From CAZGZD01 sp964530005 (GTDB lineage: Bacteria; Patescibacteriota; Microgenomatia; UBA1406; GWC2-37-13): a stretch of DNA of 29,022 nt. The stretch is taken from positions 1 to 29,022 of the forward strand of contig CAZGZD010000013.1 of NCBI GenBank assembly GCA_964530005.1. The letters are read 5' to 3'. The notes under the pieces are model-generated. The model searched no databases, had not been told where the DNA came from, and worked only from the letters and a program-made list of their open reading frames with translations. The position numbers and the translations under genes are program-made. Of the stretch, positions 14,667-23,584 are shown in pieces. Every line of letters begins with the position of its first letter. The stretch's first letter is position 1.

Positions 14667-16427
14667 ATGAAGCGAGACGGAAAGAATGAGGATAAGTTAA
14701 TCAAATTCTTATTGTCACACTCTGCATTTATACTGATCGCATTATTAATCCTCGTTGGAATCTTTTTAAGAATTTTTCTACTTGATAAGGTTCCGCCTGG
14801 CCCAAATTGGGACGAGGCCAGTGCGGGATATAATGCCCTGACAATTGCTCGTACAGGCCTCGACGAGTGGGGCACCAAACTTCCAACCAGCTTCCCTGCG
14901 TTTGGCGATTACAAAAATGCTCTACATATCTATTCCACCGCACTCGTAGTTAAGTTTTTTGGACTCAATCTTTTTACAAGTCGCATATTTGCTGCGCTTA
15001 TTGGATCCTCCTTGATAGTTATTTGGTATCAGGTTAGTTTTTCCATCTTTAAGAAAAAATTCTTGTCTCTTATGACTGCGCTTTTTGTTACTTTCTCTCC
15101 TTTTGGCATATTCTTCTCTCGTATTGGTGATGATGGATTTATAATGTCAAGCTTTTTTGTAAGTCTCGGACTACTATTTGAAATATTTTATATCGAAAAA
15201 CACAGAGACCGCGATTTCTTTCTCTCTACCTTATTTTTTATCCTTGCTGTATTCTCCTATGATGTAGCTCGAATAATCTCTCCAGCTCTTATACTGGGAA
15301 TTTTTATTATCAATTTTGCAGCTGTAAAAAAAAGTATAAGATCTTTTCTGGGGCCCCTTTTACTCTGCATCATATGCTTTTTCATCTTGCTTAACAAAAC
15401 AAATATTGGGGCATTTCAAAGTCTGCAATATGCAGGCATATTCGGTGATAAAAAGTCAATAGTTCTTGAGACTCAAGAGTTTCGCCAGGACGACAAAAAT
15501 GGTCTTTTATCACGAATTTTTCACAATAAAGCAACTTTCTTGGCTATTGCACTTGGGAAAAACTATCTCGCACACTTTGGGTCAGATTTTTTGGTAAATT
15601 TCAAAGAGCTTGATATAGTGGCAGAAAGCCTATACGCACCCTTACACATCGTGATGTTGCCCTTTTATTACTACGGCTTATTCATTCTTTTGCTCGAACT
15701 TACTCGGAAAAAGAAGCGACTTGCAATCATATTACTTATAATTCTTGCGCTTGTTGTTCCTATCCCGTCTGCGATAACAGAAAGCGCCCCAGATAGTCAT
15801 AGGTATGTTGGATCAATTGGTATAACCGAATTAATCGTTGCTCTCGGACTATATGAGACGTATCGACATATTCTTGTTTTGAAAGGAAAAAAATGGTCCA
15901 ATAATCTACTTATTATTTTCTTTGCAGCCTATCTTCTAAGCATTGTCTTCTTCTTGAGGAGCTTTTTTTTCCTTTATCCCAAAAGCTATGGAAAAATTTA
16001 TGCATCTGGCGAACAATTGATTGGGCAGACAATCAAAAAAAATTATTCAAGTTATGATCGATTTATTTATTCAAAAAATATCACACTCTTCCCTTATATA
16101 TACCCCTTGTACTATCTACAGTTTGATCCCGAAAAATACTGGTCAACGAGAAAATTCTCAAAGAGACAAGACGGATGGTATAGCGTAGATGGATTTGATA
16201 AATTCATATTTCCAGACAAAATAGATTCATCTATTATTACGAAAAGGTCAAAAAATACCAATAAAATTATGCTTTTCTTAAGTCAATCTGAGGTAGCACA
16301 AATGGGAGAAATAAAGAAGTACAAAGGGGTGAAAGCAGCCACATCTACAAGATACGTGAATCTTATGACCCATTCAGGTGAAAAAGAATTATACACAATA
16401 ACAATAACGTATGAAAATAATCAGTAA
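14667..16427 (+). CDS. GT39-family membrane glycosyltransferase, paralogue of the gene at 25539
   Basis: A 586-residue GT-C protein. The first outer loop has PPGPNWDEASAGYNA (D49, E50) and then FGDYKNALHIY, the same layout as DEAAFGFNA and FGDYKMPAYVY in the gene at 25539, so the two belong to one subfamily. About 11-13 hydrophobic segments are followed by a soluble C-terminal domain of about 150 residues from GEQLIGQTIKK onward. Predicted role: transfer of a sugar from polyprenyl phosphate outside the membrane. Its end overlaps the next gene by 17 bases. There is no recognisable Shine-Dalgarno before the ATG, only AGAGA touching it. Confidence 0.85.
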   Translation: MKRDGKNEDKLIKFLLSHSAFILIALLILVGIFLRIFLLDKVPPGPNWDEASAGYNALTIARTGLDEWGTKLPTSFPAFGDYKNALHIYSTALVVKFFGLNLFTSRIFAALIGSSLIVIWYQVSFSIFKKKFLSLMTALFVTFSPFGIFFSRIGDDGFIMSSFFVSLGLLFEIFYIEKHRDRDFFLSTLFFILAVFSYDVARIISPALILGIFIINFAAVKKSIRSFLGPLLLCIICFFILLNKTNIGAFQSLQYAGIFGDKKSIVLETQEFRQDDKNGLLSRIFHNKATFLAIALGKNYLAHFGSDFLVNFKELDIVAESLYAPLHIVMLPFYYYGLFILLLELTRKKKRLAIILLIILALVVPIPSAITESAPDSHRYVGSIGITELIVALGLYETYRHILVLKGKKWSNNLLIIFFAAYLLSIVFFLRSFFFLYPKSYGKIYASGEQLIGQTIKKNYSSYDRFIYSKNITLFPYIYPLYYLQFDPEKYWSTRKFSKRQDGWYSVDGFDKFIFPDKIDSSIITKRSKNTNKIMLFLSQSEVAQMGEIKKYKGVKAATSTRYVNLMTHSGEKELYTITITYENNQ

Positions 16428-17643
16428 GACGCCATTCATATCAGTCGTCAGTGCCCTTTTTTTAATTAACTTACTATTTAAGGGTATATTTTTATATAGG
16501 TTTCCCAACAGCATCTCAACTGAAGAGATAAAAAATATCCACCGCGTGTATTCTTCATTTTCAATGAATCCCTATTTTTTTAGATGTATTTCTTTAGCGG
16601 CATCTATCATACTTGTGCTTTTGACTGTCAATTATCTATTTAAAAAAACTAAAAATATCCCGCTTTGCATATTTATAGGAATTGTACTTACCACCTCTCC
16701 TTGGATATTTATAATGTCGAGAGCATTCAATTTTTATATCTTGATGACGATATGTGTACTCACGATTTTTATCGTATTCAAAAAATATTTCTATCGCTTC
16801 ACACTTATCGCGCTTATCCTTATTTTTTTTATATTAAAAGTAAATCTTAATTTCACAATCGCGCAAATCATTCATCCAAATATCGACTTATTTTTCAAGA
16901 CCATTGATTTTAAAACTCTTTTTTTTGCAGGAGATATCACATCCTCATATTTGCGCATTCCCAAAACTGGATTCTTTCTCTTTGTCGACCTCATTGCTCT
17001 TATTTTTGGAACATACAGCCTATTCAGCGATAAAAGATTTAAAAGTATGCAGGAATTTGTAATTTCTTTCTTTGGAGTTGGGGTATTTTACTTTTTTATT
17101 ACACCCGATAGCGTAATTCTGCTCTATAGGGGACTTCTTATTTTTTATGCATTAAGCATTGTTATTGGAATTGGATACTACGCATTGTTTACATTTCTCA
17201 TCAGGAAAAATACCCTACTATGTTGTTTATATGCGCTTATATTTTTAATAAACATATTTTATTATCAGGAGCTATTTTATTCCCACTTTGATAAAAAGAA
17301 CTCATCGGAATGGGGATATGCTGAAGAAAGAATATCTAAAGTTGTGGATCTTAATGGACCCAAAGTAAAAAAAATAATCATCTCTCCAGACTCAGGCAAC
17401 ATCATCCCCTATCTTCCTCTATTTGCCCCTCATAATCACGATATTGAGCTTGTCAAGCTGCCAGGAGGATTTAGTGAATTCAAAATAGCAACATGCCTTC
17501 ATGAAGATACTATCTGTGTTTTTAAGGAGCATGAGTTGGCGTTTGTTGGAATAGAAAAAGAGGATGTAAAAAATAGGATCTACTATTTTAATGAAATTCC
17601 CGCTTATTACGTAATTTCAAAAGCAAACCTAAAAGGACTATAG
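16411..17643 (+). CDS. Divergent GT-C-like membrane protein, probably a degenerate GT39 paralogue
   Basis: A 410-residue polytopic protein without a clear family signature. By eye its layout follows the neighbouring GT39 proteins: a first helix, FPNSISTEEI where they have a WDE motif, then directly FFRCISLAASIIL, and TSPWIFIMSRAF like the SPFGIFFSRI of the upstream paralogue. The Asp-Glu pair is Glu-Glu (E38, E39) and roughly 40 residues of the first outer loop, including GDYK, are missing. The C-terminal soluble part (EWGYAEERISKVV onward) resembles the ECGYKEMASYIQ region of the paralogue at 25539. It may be inactive, regulatory or of altered specificity. It is coupled to the gene before it (17-base overlap) and overlaps the convergent gene by 56 bases. 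Confidence 0.6.
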   Translation: MKIISKTPFISVVSALFLINLLFKGIFLYRFPNSISTEEIKNIHRVYSSFSMNPYFFRCISLAASIILVLLTVNYLFKKTKNIPLCIFIGIVLTTSPWIFIMSRAFNFYILMTICVLTIFIVFKKYFYRFTLIALILIFFILKVNLNFTIAQIIHPNIDLFFKTIDFKTLFFAGDITSSYLRIPKTGFFLFVDLIALIFGTYSLFSDKRFKSMQEFVISFFGVGVFYFFITPDSVILLYRGLLIFYALSIVIGIGYYALFTFLIRKNTLLCCLYALIFLINIFYYQELFYSHFDKKNSSEWGYAEERISKVVDLNGPKVKKIIISPDSGNIIPYLPLFAPHNHDIELVKLPGGFSEFKIATCLHEDTICVFKEHELAFVGIEKEDVKNRIYYFNEIPAYYVISKANLKGL

Positions 17644-19366
17644 CGGTAAATATAGAAATAATGTCTGCGACTGTTCTTACATTTGTATTTTCAAATACAA
17701 TACGGAGTTGATGACTACCCCTTGGTATATAAACAAGAATAAGTCTTAATTCCTTAGATGAGGTGATTGGAATTCTTTTTCCGTCAAGATATGCGCTCCA
17801 TCCTGGGAAATTGAATGTATTGATCTGAAGAGAAGACTGTGAATTACTATTTATTACTTGATAAATTTTCTCTTGAGGGCGACTGACCTTTTCTATAATT
17901 TTAAGCTTTTGACCTTTATCTAAAAAACTATCACGTGGAATATCTGTTTTTTTTATGGCTGGTATTGTCGTATTAAATTCAGACTTTATTGTTGCCACAT
18001 CTTTGGGAATAAATTCAAATGATGCGCGGCTCACCCTCCAGGCTATTTCACTATGTGCTGTTAGTTGAGAATCATTGGTATATAAGATTCTTTCCGGGAT
18101 GAAGTATTTTTGATAAAAGAAAAGTATAGATAGAATAGATATTAAGACTAAAAAAGGGGATATATGCTTAAACGCACTAACCGGCAATTTCAACTTCTCA
18201 ATAAAAAAAGCCCAATATGAACCGGTCAGTGCAATAAAAACTCCAGCAAAGGTAAGAAATCTCCATGGAAACTGAAGAAACCACAGATACGAAATAGAGT
18301 CCCAAATTGCGGACGAAAATCGAGTTGTCATAAAGAGACTAAATAAAGTAAGCGCGAAAAACGCAATGAAATGTAATTTCACCGATACCTTCTGCTTTTT
18401 CTGGAACAGCAAATAGAGAAAAAATGATAAGAAAGAAATAATTGTAAAAATTATATGAATTTTACCTATTTGAAAAGTAAGGCCATCGTAGGGACCTGCA
18501 ATTGACCCCCCATAACCCCATAAAGACTGCCAGAGCTGTTGTGGATAGACATAATGTATCTTGTAGTTTGCAAGTTCGGTCGTCAGAATTGAGCTCGTCA
18601 TTGTATATTTGCGCTCAATATATGAGGGTAGCCAAAAAAACATAGACAGACAGAGGCCAAAAATCGAACCAAGTAGTGAAAAAATAAAAAATCTACCTCT
18701 CGTTTCCTTTTTTTGCTGGACAAAATAAAATAAGAAAAAAACTCCAATATAAAAAAGAGCAGGAAATGCAATAAGAGGATGAGTCAGAACAAGAAGTCCC
18801 AAAAATATTCCAAAAAAAATACTCCTTTTTAAATTTTGCTTAACGGAAAGATTGAATATAGAAAGAAAAATAAAAGGCAAAATAGCCATGCTAAAAAACT
18901 CGGCCAAAGCTCCTCGAACGTATGATGTGACTGCATGATAAAAGAAATAGGTATATAGGGTTGATGCTAAAAAGGCAGAGGTTCGGCCAATTATATTTTT
19001 AGCCAAAAGATACATTCCCAAAGCCGCCAGTATAAATCCTGTCACAAAAGTGAACTTAATCGACCATATCAAAGAAAAGCCAACCAAATGAAATGCCTCA
19101 GCTATGTAATAAATAAGCGGTGGATAAAAATTAAAAAGTGGGTATCCATACCCAAACCCAAGCATTTCAACCCAGCGTGGATACAGAGACCCCGCCCGCA
19201 ATCCATGATCCAGCAAAAATAGCCTTGCAATATGCTCATCATCGTGCATGGAAAAATATCCCGTGTTCAAAAGGCGCATGAAAGCTGGAACTGTTATAAT
19301 GACAACAAGCAGAAGCTCAAATAGCAATGAGTGTTTTTTGACAAAAGACTGAAGACTTTTAAACAT
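17588..19366 (-). CDS. PTPS-related (PF10131-like) polytopic membrane protein, putative GT-C glycosyltransferase
   Basis: A 592-residue protein with a first helix, then the loop FSMHDDEHIARLF (D42, D43, E44) and GYGYPLFNFYPPLIYY, followed by SYVRGALAEFFSM. This combination is what I know from the membrane proteins misleadingly named 6-pyruvoyl-tetrahydropterin synthase-related, whose helices and acidic first loop fit a GT-C fold. About 12-13 helices are followed by an outer C-terminal domain with an FPGWSAYLDGKRI motif and a final helix, as in YfhO-like proteins. It probably handles a lipid-linked sugar; the reaction is unknown. It is transcribed against its neighbours, with a TACAAT box 10 bases before the ATG, and its 3' end overlaps the gene at 16411. 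Confidence 0.78.
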   Translation of the reverse strand: MFKSLQSFVKKHSLLFELLLVVIITVPAFMRLLNTGYFSMHDDEHIARLFLLDHGLRAGSLYPRWVEMLGFGYGYPLFNFYPPLIYYIAEAFHLVGFSLIWSIKFTFVTGFILAALGMYLLAKNIIGRTSAFLASTLYTYFFYHAVTSYVRGALAEFFSMAILPFIFLSIFNLSVKQNLKRSIFFGIFLGLLVLTHPLIAFPALFYIGVFFLFYFVQQKKETRGRFFIFSLLGSIFGLCLSMFFWLPSYIERKYTMTSSILTTELANYKIHYVYPQQLWQSLWGYGGSIAGPYDGLTFQIGKIHIIFTIISFLSFFLYLLFQKKQKVSVKLHFIAFFALTLFSLFMTTRFSSAIWDSISYLWFLQFPWRFLTFAGVFIALTGSYWAFFIEKLKLPVSAFKHISPFLVLISILSILFFYQKYFIPERILYTNDSQLTAHSEIAWRVSRASFEFIPKDVATIKSEFNTTIPAIKKTDIPRDSFLDKGQKLKIIEKVSRPQEKIYQVINSNSQSSLQINTFNFPGWSAYLDGKRIPITSSKELRLILVYIPRGSHQLRIVFENTNVRTVADIISIFTAIVLLGLLLKLRNKREFH

Positions 19367-19404
19367 AGTTTATGATATTGTAAATTCTTTTTGAGTTATT
19401 TTCT
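19367..19404. promoter_or_regulatory. Divergent promoter region between PTPS-related gene and flippase gene
   Basis: Only 38 bases separate the two start codons. On the minus strand TACAAT (19382-19377) ends 10 bases before the ATG at 19366. On the plus strand TATGAT (19371-19376) overlaps nearby and would give a leader of about 20 bases to the ATG at 19405. No Shine-Dalgarno is seen on either side. Confidence 0.45.
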
Positions 19405-20850
19405 ATGGTAGAAGATTTAGGAACTCTTAAGTCCCGCAGTTTTATAAGTACCATCAGTCTTTTTTTTCAAAGCGGATACTCTGCTGCGCTGGGTCTTGCG
19501 GCTAATCTTATCCTAACAATTCTTCTTACGCCGCACATATTTGGAATTTATATCACTGTTCTGTCTATTATTGCTTTTTTGAACTACTTCTCAGATATTG
19601 GACTTTCTGGTGCGCTTATTCAAAAAAAAGAAATTACGGACGATGATCTTGTCACGACATTCACAATCCAGCAGGGACTGACTTTAATTCTCGTTGCGGC
19701 CGGTTTTATCTTTACTCCATTTATACAAAATTTCTACAAACTACCAGTTGAAGGAGCGTATCTTTTCTGGGCCCTGCTCATATCATTTTTCATATCTTCC
19801 ATGAAAACAATTCCTTCAGTATTACTTGAGCGAAAAATTAAATTTGAAAAAATTGTTTTTGTACAGGCTGTCGAGAATACAATATTTTATATTGCGGTCT
19901 CATTACTCGCTATCTTTGGTATGGGACTTAGGAGCTTCACTATAGCAGTGCTTCTTCGAGCATTTGTCGGTTTTATACTCATCTATTCAATCTCATTCTG
20001 GATGCCAAGAGTTGGCATATCAAAAATAAGCCTCAGGCGACTCCTATCCTTCGGCATTCCATTCCAAGCCTCATCTTTCCTTGCACTCTTTAAAGATGAT
20101 CTTATTATTCTATATCTTGGAAAAGTCCTCGGTTTTGAAGCTTTGGGATATATTGGATGGGCTAAAAAGTGGGCAGATGCCCCAATTCGAATAATTATGG
20201 ATAATGTAAGCCGAGTACTCTTCCCGCTCATTGCCAAGTATCAGGACAGCAAAGAAAAAATTAGAAATATTGCGGAGCGTACTCTATATTATCAAACAGC
20301 ACTTATAGCCCCATTTTATCTGGGAATGATAATGATCATGAAATATATGGTTGATATAATACCGCATTACAATAAATGGCAACCAGCACTCCCTCTTTTT
20401 TATATCTTTTCAATCTCTTCACTTCTTCTCTCTTTTTCGGCTCCGTTTATGAATCTTTTTAATGCTCTTGGCCGGGTAAAAATATCCTTTACCTTTATGG
20501 CTATTTTTACAGTCGTAACATGGAGCTTGACACCAATCCTGACTCACACCTACGGCTATTTTGGCTTTCCTATTACTCACCTTGTAGTATCAGTCATATT
20601 TCTGGCGGTTCTCCTTAAAGCTAAAACTCAATTTGGTTTCTCATTCTGGAGACCAATCTATAAGTTTTTGATCTCAGCTTTCATCATGACACTTGTTCTT
20701 TATTTTATGGAAAAACTCGTCCACTCCAGCTCTTCCCTGTTTGTTGGCGGACTCGTCCTCATTGGTGGGATAGTATATCTCCTTATGATAACTGTCTTTT
20801 TTGGTCTGAACATTAAAAAAGAAATACAGTCTTTTGTTGTGCGCGCGTAA
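19405..20850 (+). CDS. Polysaccharide/oligosaccharide flippase (Wzx/PST-type, MOP superfamily)
   Basis: A 481-residue protein with about 12-14 hydrophobic segments. Landmarks of the PST group are the N-terminal GLAANLILTILLTPHIFGIY segment, FSDIGLSGALIQKKEITDDD, a second repeat starting FGIPFQASSF, and DNVSRVLFPLIAKYQ. These proteins move lipid-linked oligosaccharides from the cytoplasmic to the outer face. It is the only flippase in the window and separates the cytoplasmic GT2/GT4 steps from the outer GT-C steps in the proposed pathway. It is followed after 3 bases by a GT2 gene, so the two are probably one transcript. Confidence 0.92.
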   Translation: MVEDLGTLKSRSFISTISLFFQSGYSAALGLAANLILTILLTPHIFGIYITVLSIIAFLNYFSDIGLSGALIQKKEITDDDLVTTFTIQQGLTLILVAAGFIFTPFIQNFYKLPVEGAYLFWALLISFFISSMKTIPSVLLERKIKFEKIVFVQAVENTIFYIAVSLLAIFGMGLRSFTIAVLLRAFVGFILIYSISFWMPRVGISKISLRRLLSFGIPFQASSFLALFKDDLIILYLGKVLGFEALGYIGWAKKWADAPIRIIMDNVSRVLFPLIAKYQDSKEKIRNIAERTLYYQTALIAPFYLGMIMIMKYMVDIIPHYNKWQPALPLFYIFSISSLLLSFSAPFMNLFNALGRVKISFTFMAIFTVVTWSLTPILTHTYGYFGFPITHLVVSVIFLAVLLKAKTQFGFSFWRPIYKFLISAFIMTLVLYFMEKLVHSSSSLFVGGLVLIGGIVYLLMITVFFGLNIKKEIQSFVVRA

Positions 20851-20853
20851 AGT

Positions 20854-21672
20854 ATGAAAAGCAAACTTGCAATCATTACCGTCAACTTTGAAAACTACGA
20901 GCAGACATTTGAGTTTATCTCTTATTTTCAGAGTCAGTCGGATACAAATTTTCATCTTTTTATTAGCGATCTTTCAGACAGAAAAATAAAAATTGAAAAG
21001 AAAGAGTTTCTCGATGTGATCTTGGGTCAAAATAAGGGTTATTCTCATGGAGTGAACCTTGGAATAAAAAAAGCGCTCGATATGGGCTACACGCAGTTTG
21101 CTGTCATAAACAATGACACGCGAGTTGCGCCTTCATTCACACATATCGTCTCATCTGCCATAGAGAAAAATCCACTCACACTAATTGGTGGAAAGATCTA
21201 CTACGAAAAAGGCTTTGAATATCATGCAGATAGATACAAAGATTCTCAATTGGGACGAGTGCTATGGTATGCTGGAGGTGGCGTGAACTGGGCTCATGCC
21301 ACTCCCTATCATCGTGGAGTAGATGAAGTAGATCAAGGACAGTATGACAATATAGAGCTGACTGATTTTATTACCGGATGCCTTATGTGCTTTGACAAAG
21401 ATGTGATCGATACTGTGGGGTTTTGGGACGTGCGTTATTTTCTGTATTTTGAAGATGCTGATTATTGTGAACGGGCGAAGAAAAATAAAATTCCACCTAT
21501 ATACGACCCTTCGATTACGATCTGGCATAAAAATGCTCAGTCAACTGGAGGACCAGGATCTACCCTGCATCAAAAGTATCAAAGAAAAAATAAAGTCAGA
21601 TTTGGACTTAAGTATGCCCCGCTCAGAACTAAGATGCATTTGCTAAAAAATCTGCTTTCCGGCCACCTCTAA
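20854..21672 (+). CDS. GT2 glycosyltransferase, rhamnosyltransferase-like
   Basis: A 272-residue GT-A enzyme. The N-terminal ITVNFENYE, the GQNKGYSHGVNLGI segment (residues 58-70), the metal-site INNDT (85-89), TGCLMCFDKDVID and the YFEDADYCERA segment with its catalytic Glu-Asp are all typical of WbbL/rhamnosyltransferase-like GT2 proteins. It should extend a lipid-linked glycan in the cytoplasm from a nucleotide sugar; the sugar is not certain. No membrane helix is seen. It is 3 bases after the flippase gene and its last 44 bases overlap the 3' end of the convergent gene at 21629. Confidence 0.9.
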   Translation: MKSKLAIITVNFENYEQTFEFISYFQSQSDTNFHLFISDLSDRKIKIEKKEFLDVILGQNKGYSHGVNLGIKKALDMGYTQFAVINNDTRVAPSFTHIVSSAIEKNPLTLIGGKIYYEKGFEYHADRYKDSQLGRVLWYAGGGVNWAHATPYHRGVDEVDQGQYDNIELTDFITGCLMCFDKDVIDTVGFWDVRYFLYFEDADYCERAKKNKIPPIYDPSITIWHKNAQSTGGPGSTLHQKYQRKNKVRFGLKYAPLRTKMHLLKNLLSGHL

Positions 21673-22726
21673 TATAAAGAAGCAGTAAGTACAGTAAATT
21701 CAGAGATATAGCGACAAGTATAATACCATTTTTGATCTCGATCTTTTTCCAATCTCCATATCGAATAAAGGGATAATATGAAAGTAAGAGTCCGCAAAAT
21801 AGTAAATTTAACTTTGATATAAACGATTCATAGAATGGAAGAAGTACTAATAAATTCAGAAAGTACCATGGTTGAATGCCAAGTTTTAAACTTGCTCCAA
21901 CAACAAGGGCGCTCACTCCAACAAGTACCAATAGATTGAGGCGACTATTTTTTTTGCTCCGAAGAAAAACAAGAGGAAGCGTAATGTATTTTATTCCTCC
22001 AGAAAGTAAAAAAAATACCCTTGCCCAGATAGAGCTCTTTTTATTAAGAAGGAAATAAATCCCAATGAATGCAAGAGATACCGCAATGATGTCATTATGA
22101 GAAGACACAAGCCCCTCAATAATAACCAAAGGACTTGTCGCAAAAATAAGCGCTGTTCGCTTGCTGCTTTTTTTTAAAAAATAAACACCAATAATATAAA
22201 AAAATACAGAAAGCCCTTTGAAGAAAATATAGTTTAGAATAAATTTTCCAAATGCCAAGAATGACGGAATAAGAGTTAACGGCAGGAAAATAGGCCCATA
22301 GGGATATGTGCGATGTACCCAATTCATAAACCTAAGCCAGTGATCAGTCGGGAAATCAAGCGGTCTGTAAAAGTATGGGTTTTTACCATAATGCGTAATA
22401 ATTCTTGCGTCGAATATGTAATTGAAAAAATCGCGGGATAAAAAGGGATAGGAAAGAAGCAAAATAGATCCGGCAATGAATGCTACTTTTACAGGATCAT
22501 ACTTTTTAAAGTTTTTAATAAAAAAAAGGTGGAGCACAAATAGAGCCATAACAAGAACAATGTAAACCAACGTAGATATATCTCTATGAAAGTAGCCGAA
22601 TTGGACTAATTTGTCCCTCGCAATAGCCCACAATTGATGGTTAAAAAGTGTTATATTTGGATCTATTAAGACGAAAGAATAGGACAGGAAGCATAGAAGA
22701 ATTAATATAAAAAATAGAAGAACCAT
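21629..22726 (-). CDS. MptA/MptB-like GT-C mannosyltransferase candidate (GT87-like)
   Basis: A 365-residue polytopic protein. The loop after the third helix reads FLSRDFFNYIFDARI (D99, D106), then HYGKNPYFYRPLDF, WVHRTYPYGP, later SPLVIIEGLVSSHND and GGIKY. This order matches the polyprenol-phosphate-mannose-dependent alpha-mannosyltransferases of actinobacteria (MptA/MptB) and their bacterial relatives. It is expected to add mannose or another hexose to a glycolipid on the outer face. The mannose specificity is inference only. It faces against both neighbours: its 3' end overlaps the GT2 gene by 44 bases and its start is separated from the next plus-strand gene by 81 bases. Confidence 0.8.
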   Translation of the reverse strand: MVLLFFILILLCFLSYSFVLIDPNITLFNHQLWAIARDKLVQFGYFHRDISTLVYIVLVMALFVLHLFFIKNFKKYDPVKVAFIAGSILLLSYPFLSRDFFNYIFDARIITHYGKNPYFYRPLDFPTDHWLRFMNWVHRTYPYGPIFLPLTLIPSFLAFGKFILNYIFFKGLSVFFYIIGVYFLKKSSKRTALIFATSPLVIIEGLVSSHNDIIAVSLAFIGIYFLLNKKSSIWARVFFLLSGGIKYITLPLVFLRSKKNSRLNLLVLVGVSALVVGASLKLGIQPWYFLNLLVLLPFYESFISKLNLLFCGLLLSYYPFIRYGDWKKIEIKNGIILVAISLNLLYLLLLYIRGGRKADFLANAS

Positions 22727-22807
22727 AATGTGTGTTTAAAAGCGTGGCATTTTTAAGATTCTATGATTTAGAGTTATTTAGATAATACCCGCACTACCCC
22801 ACTCATC
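22727..22807. promoter_or_regulatory. Divergent intergenic region with a candidate -10 for the GT2 gene at 22808
   Basis: 81 bases between two start codons. GATAAT at 22781-22786 on the plus strand would give a leader of about 15 bases, which has a CCCC run and no Shine-Dalgarno. On the minus strand the candidate for the gene starting at 22726 is poorer (TTTTAAAC about 10 bases upstream). Nothing else is seen in it. Confidence 0.35.
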
Positions 22808-23584
22808 ATGAATTATAACGAAAAAAATCTCTGTGTCATAATTCATTCGCACAACGAAGAACTAAATATCAAAGAATGTATTGAGTCGGCTCATCGTCTT
22901 TCAAAGACTGTTGTTCTTATCGATATGGAGAGCACAGATAAGACGGTTGAGATTGCCTCTAAAATGAATGTTGTAGTCTATTCCTTCCCCCACGCCCAAT
23001 ATGTTGAACCGGCCCGTGAATTTGGAATAGAGAAGGCACGCACAGACTGGGTTCTTATTCTGGACGCAGATGAAAGAATTGATAGAGCTCTTGCCGAAGA
23101 AATCAAAATGACACTTTCACAGCACATGGAATACACTCATTACAAAATCAGAAGAAAAAATATATTTGGTCGTATAAAATGGTTGAGACGGGGGGGGTGG
23201 TGGCCAGACGAGCAAATTCGACTTATTCAAAAAAAATACTTCAAAGGCTGGCCAACTAAAATTCACTCAACTCCGCGCGTTGAGGGGTCTGTTGGATTGC
23301 TTCACAATTCGCTTTCTCATTTTTTTCATGGGAATTTAACGACTATGGTCGAAAAAACAATTATTTATGAGGAAATTGAGGCAGAGCTTCTATTTAAGGC
23401 TGGCCGAAAAGTCTCAACGCTCACTTTTTTTAGAAAGTTTTTTGGTGAATTATATCGACGCCTACTAAAAAGGATAGGTTTCATGGATGGACCAATTGGT
23501 ATAATTGAAGGCATATATCAAGCCCACTCAAAGACCATTACTCAACTATTTCTGTATGAGAAAAAAGAAAGCCGCTCTTTATAA
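22808..23584 (+). CDS. GT2 glycosyltransferase, WaaE/KdtX-like
   Basis: A 258-residue GT-A enzyme with IIHSHNEE (residues 11-18), IDMESTDKT in place of the usual DDGSxD motif, the DxD-containing LDADERID (85-92) and RRKNIFGRIKW followed by WWPDEQIRL, the order found in WaaE/KdtX-type transferases acting on heptose or glucose in surface glycolipid cores. It is likely cytoplasmic and acts on a lipid-linked acceptor. It starts a plus-strand block of four tightly packed glycan genes running to 27158. Its 3' end overlaps the following GT4 gene by 29 bases. Confidence 0.9.
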   Translation: MNYNEKNLCVIIHSHNEELNIKECIESAHRLSKTVVLIDMESTDKTVEIASKMNVVVYSFPHAQYVEPAREFGIEKARTDWVLILDADERIDRALAEEIKMTLSQHMEYTHYKIRRKNIFGRIKWLRRGGWWPDEQIRLIQKKYFKGWPTKIHSTPRVEGSVGLLHNSLSHFFHGNLTTMVEKTIIYEEIEAELLFKAGRKVSTLTFFRKFFGELYRRLLKRIGFMDGPIGIIEGIYQAHSKTITQLFLYEKKESRSL

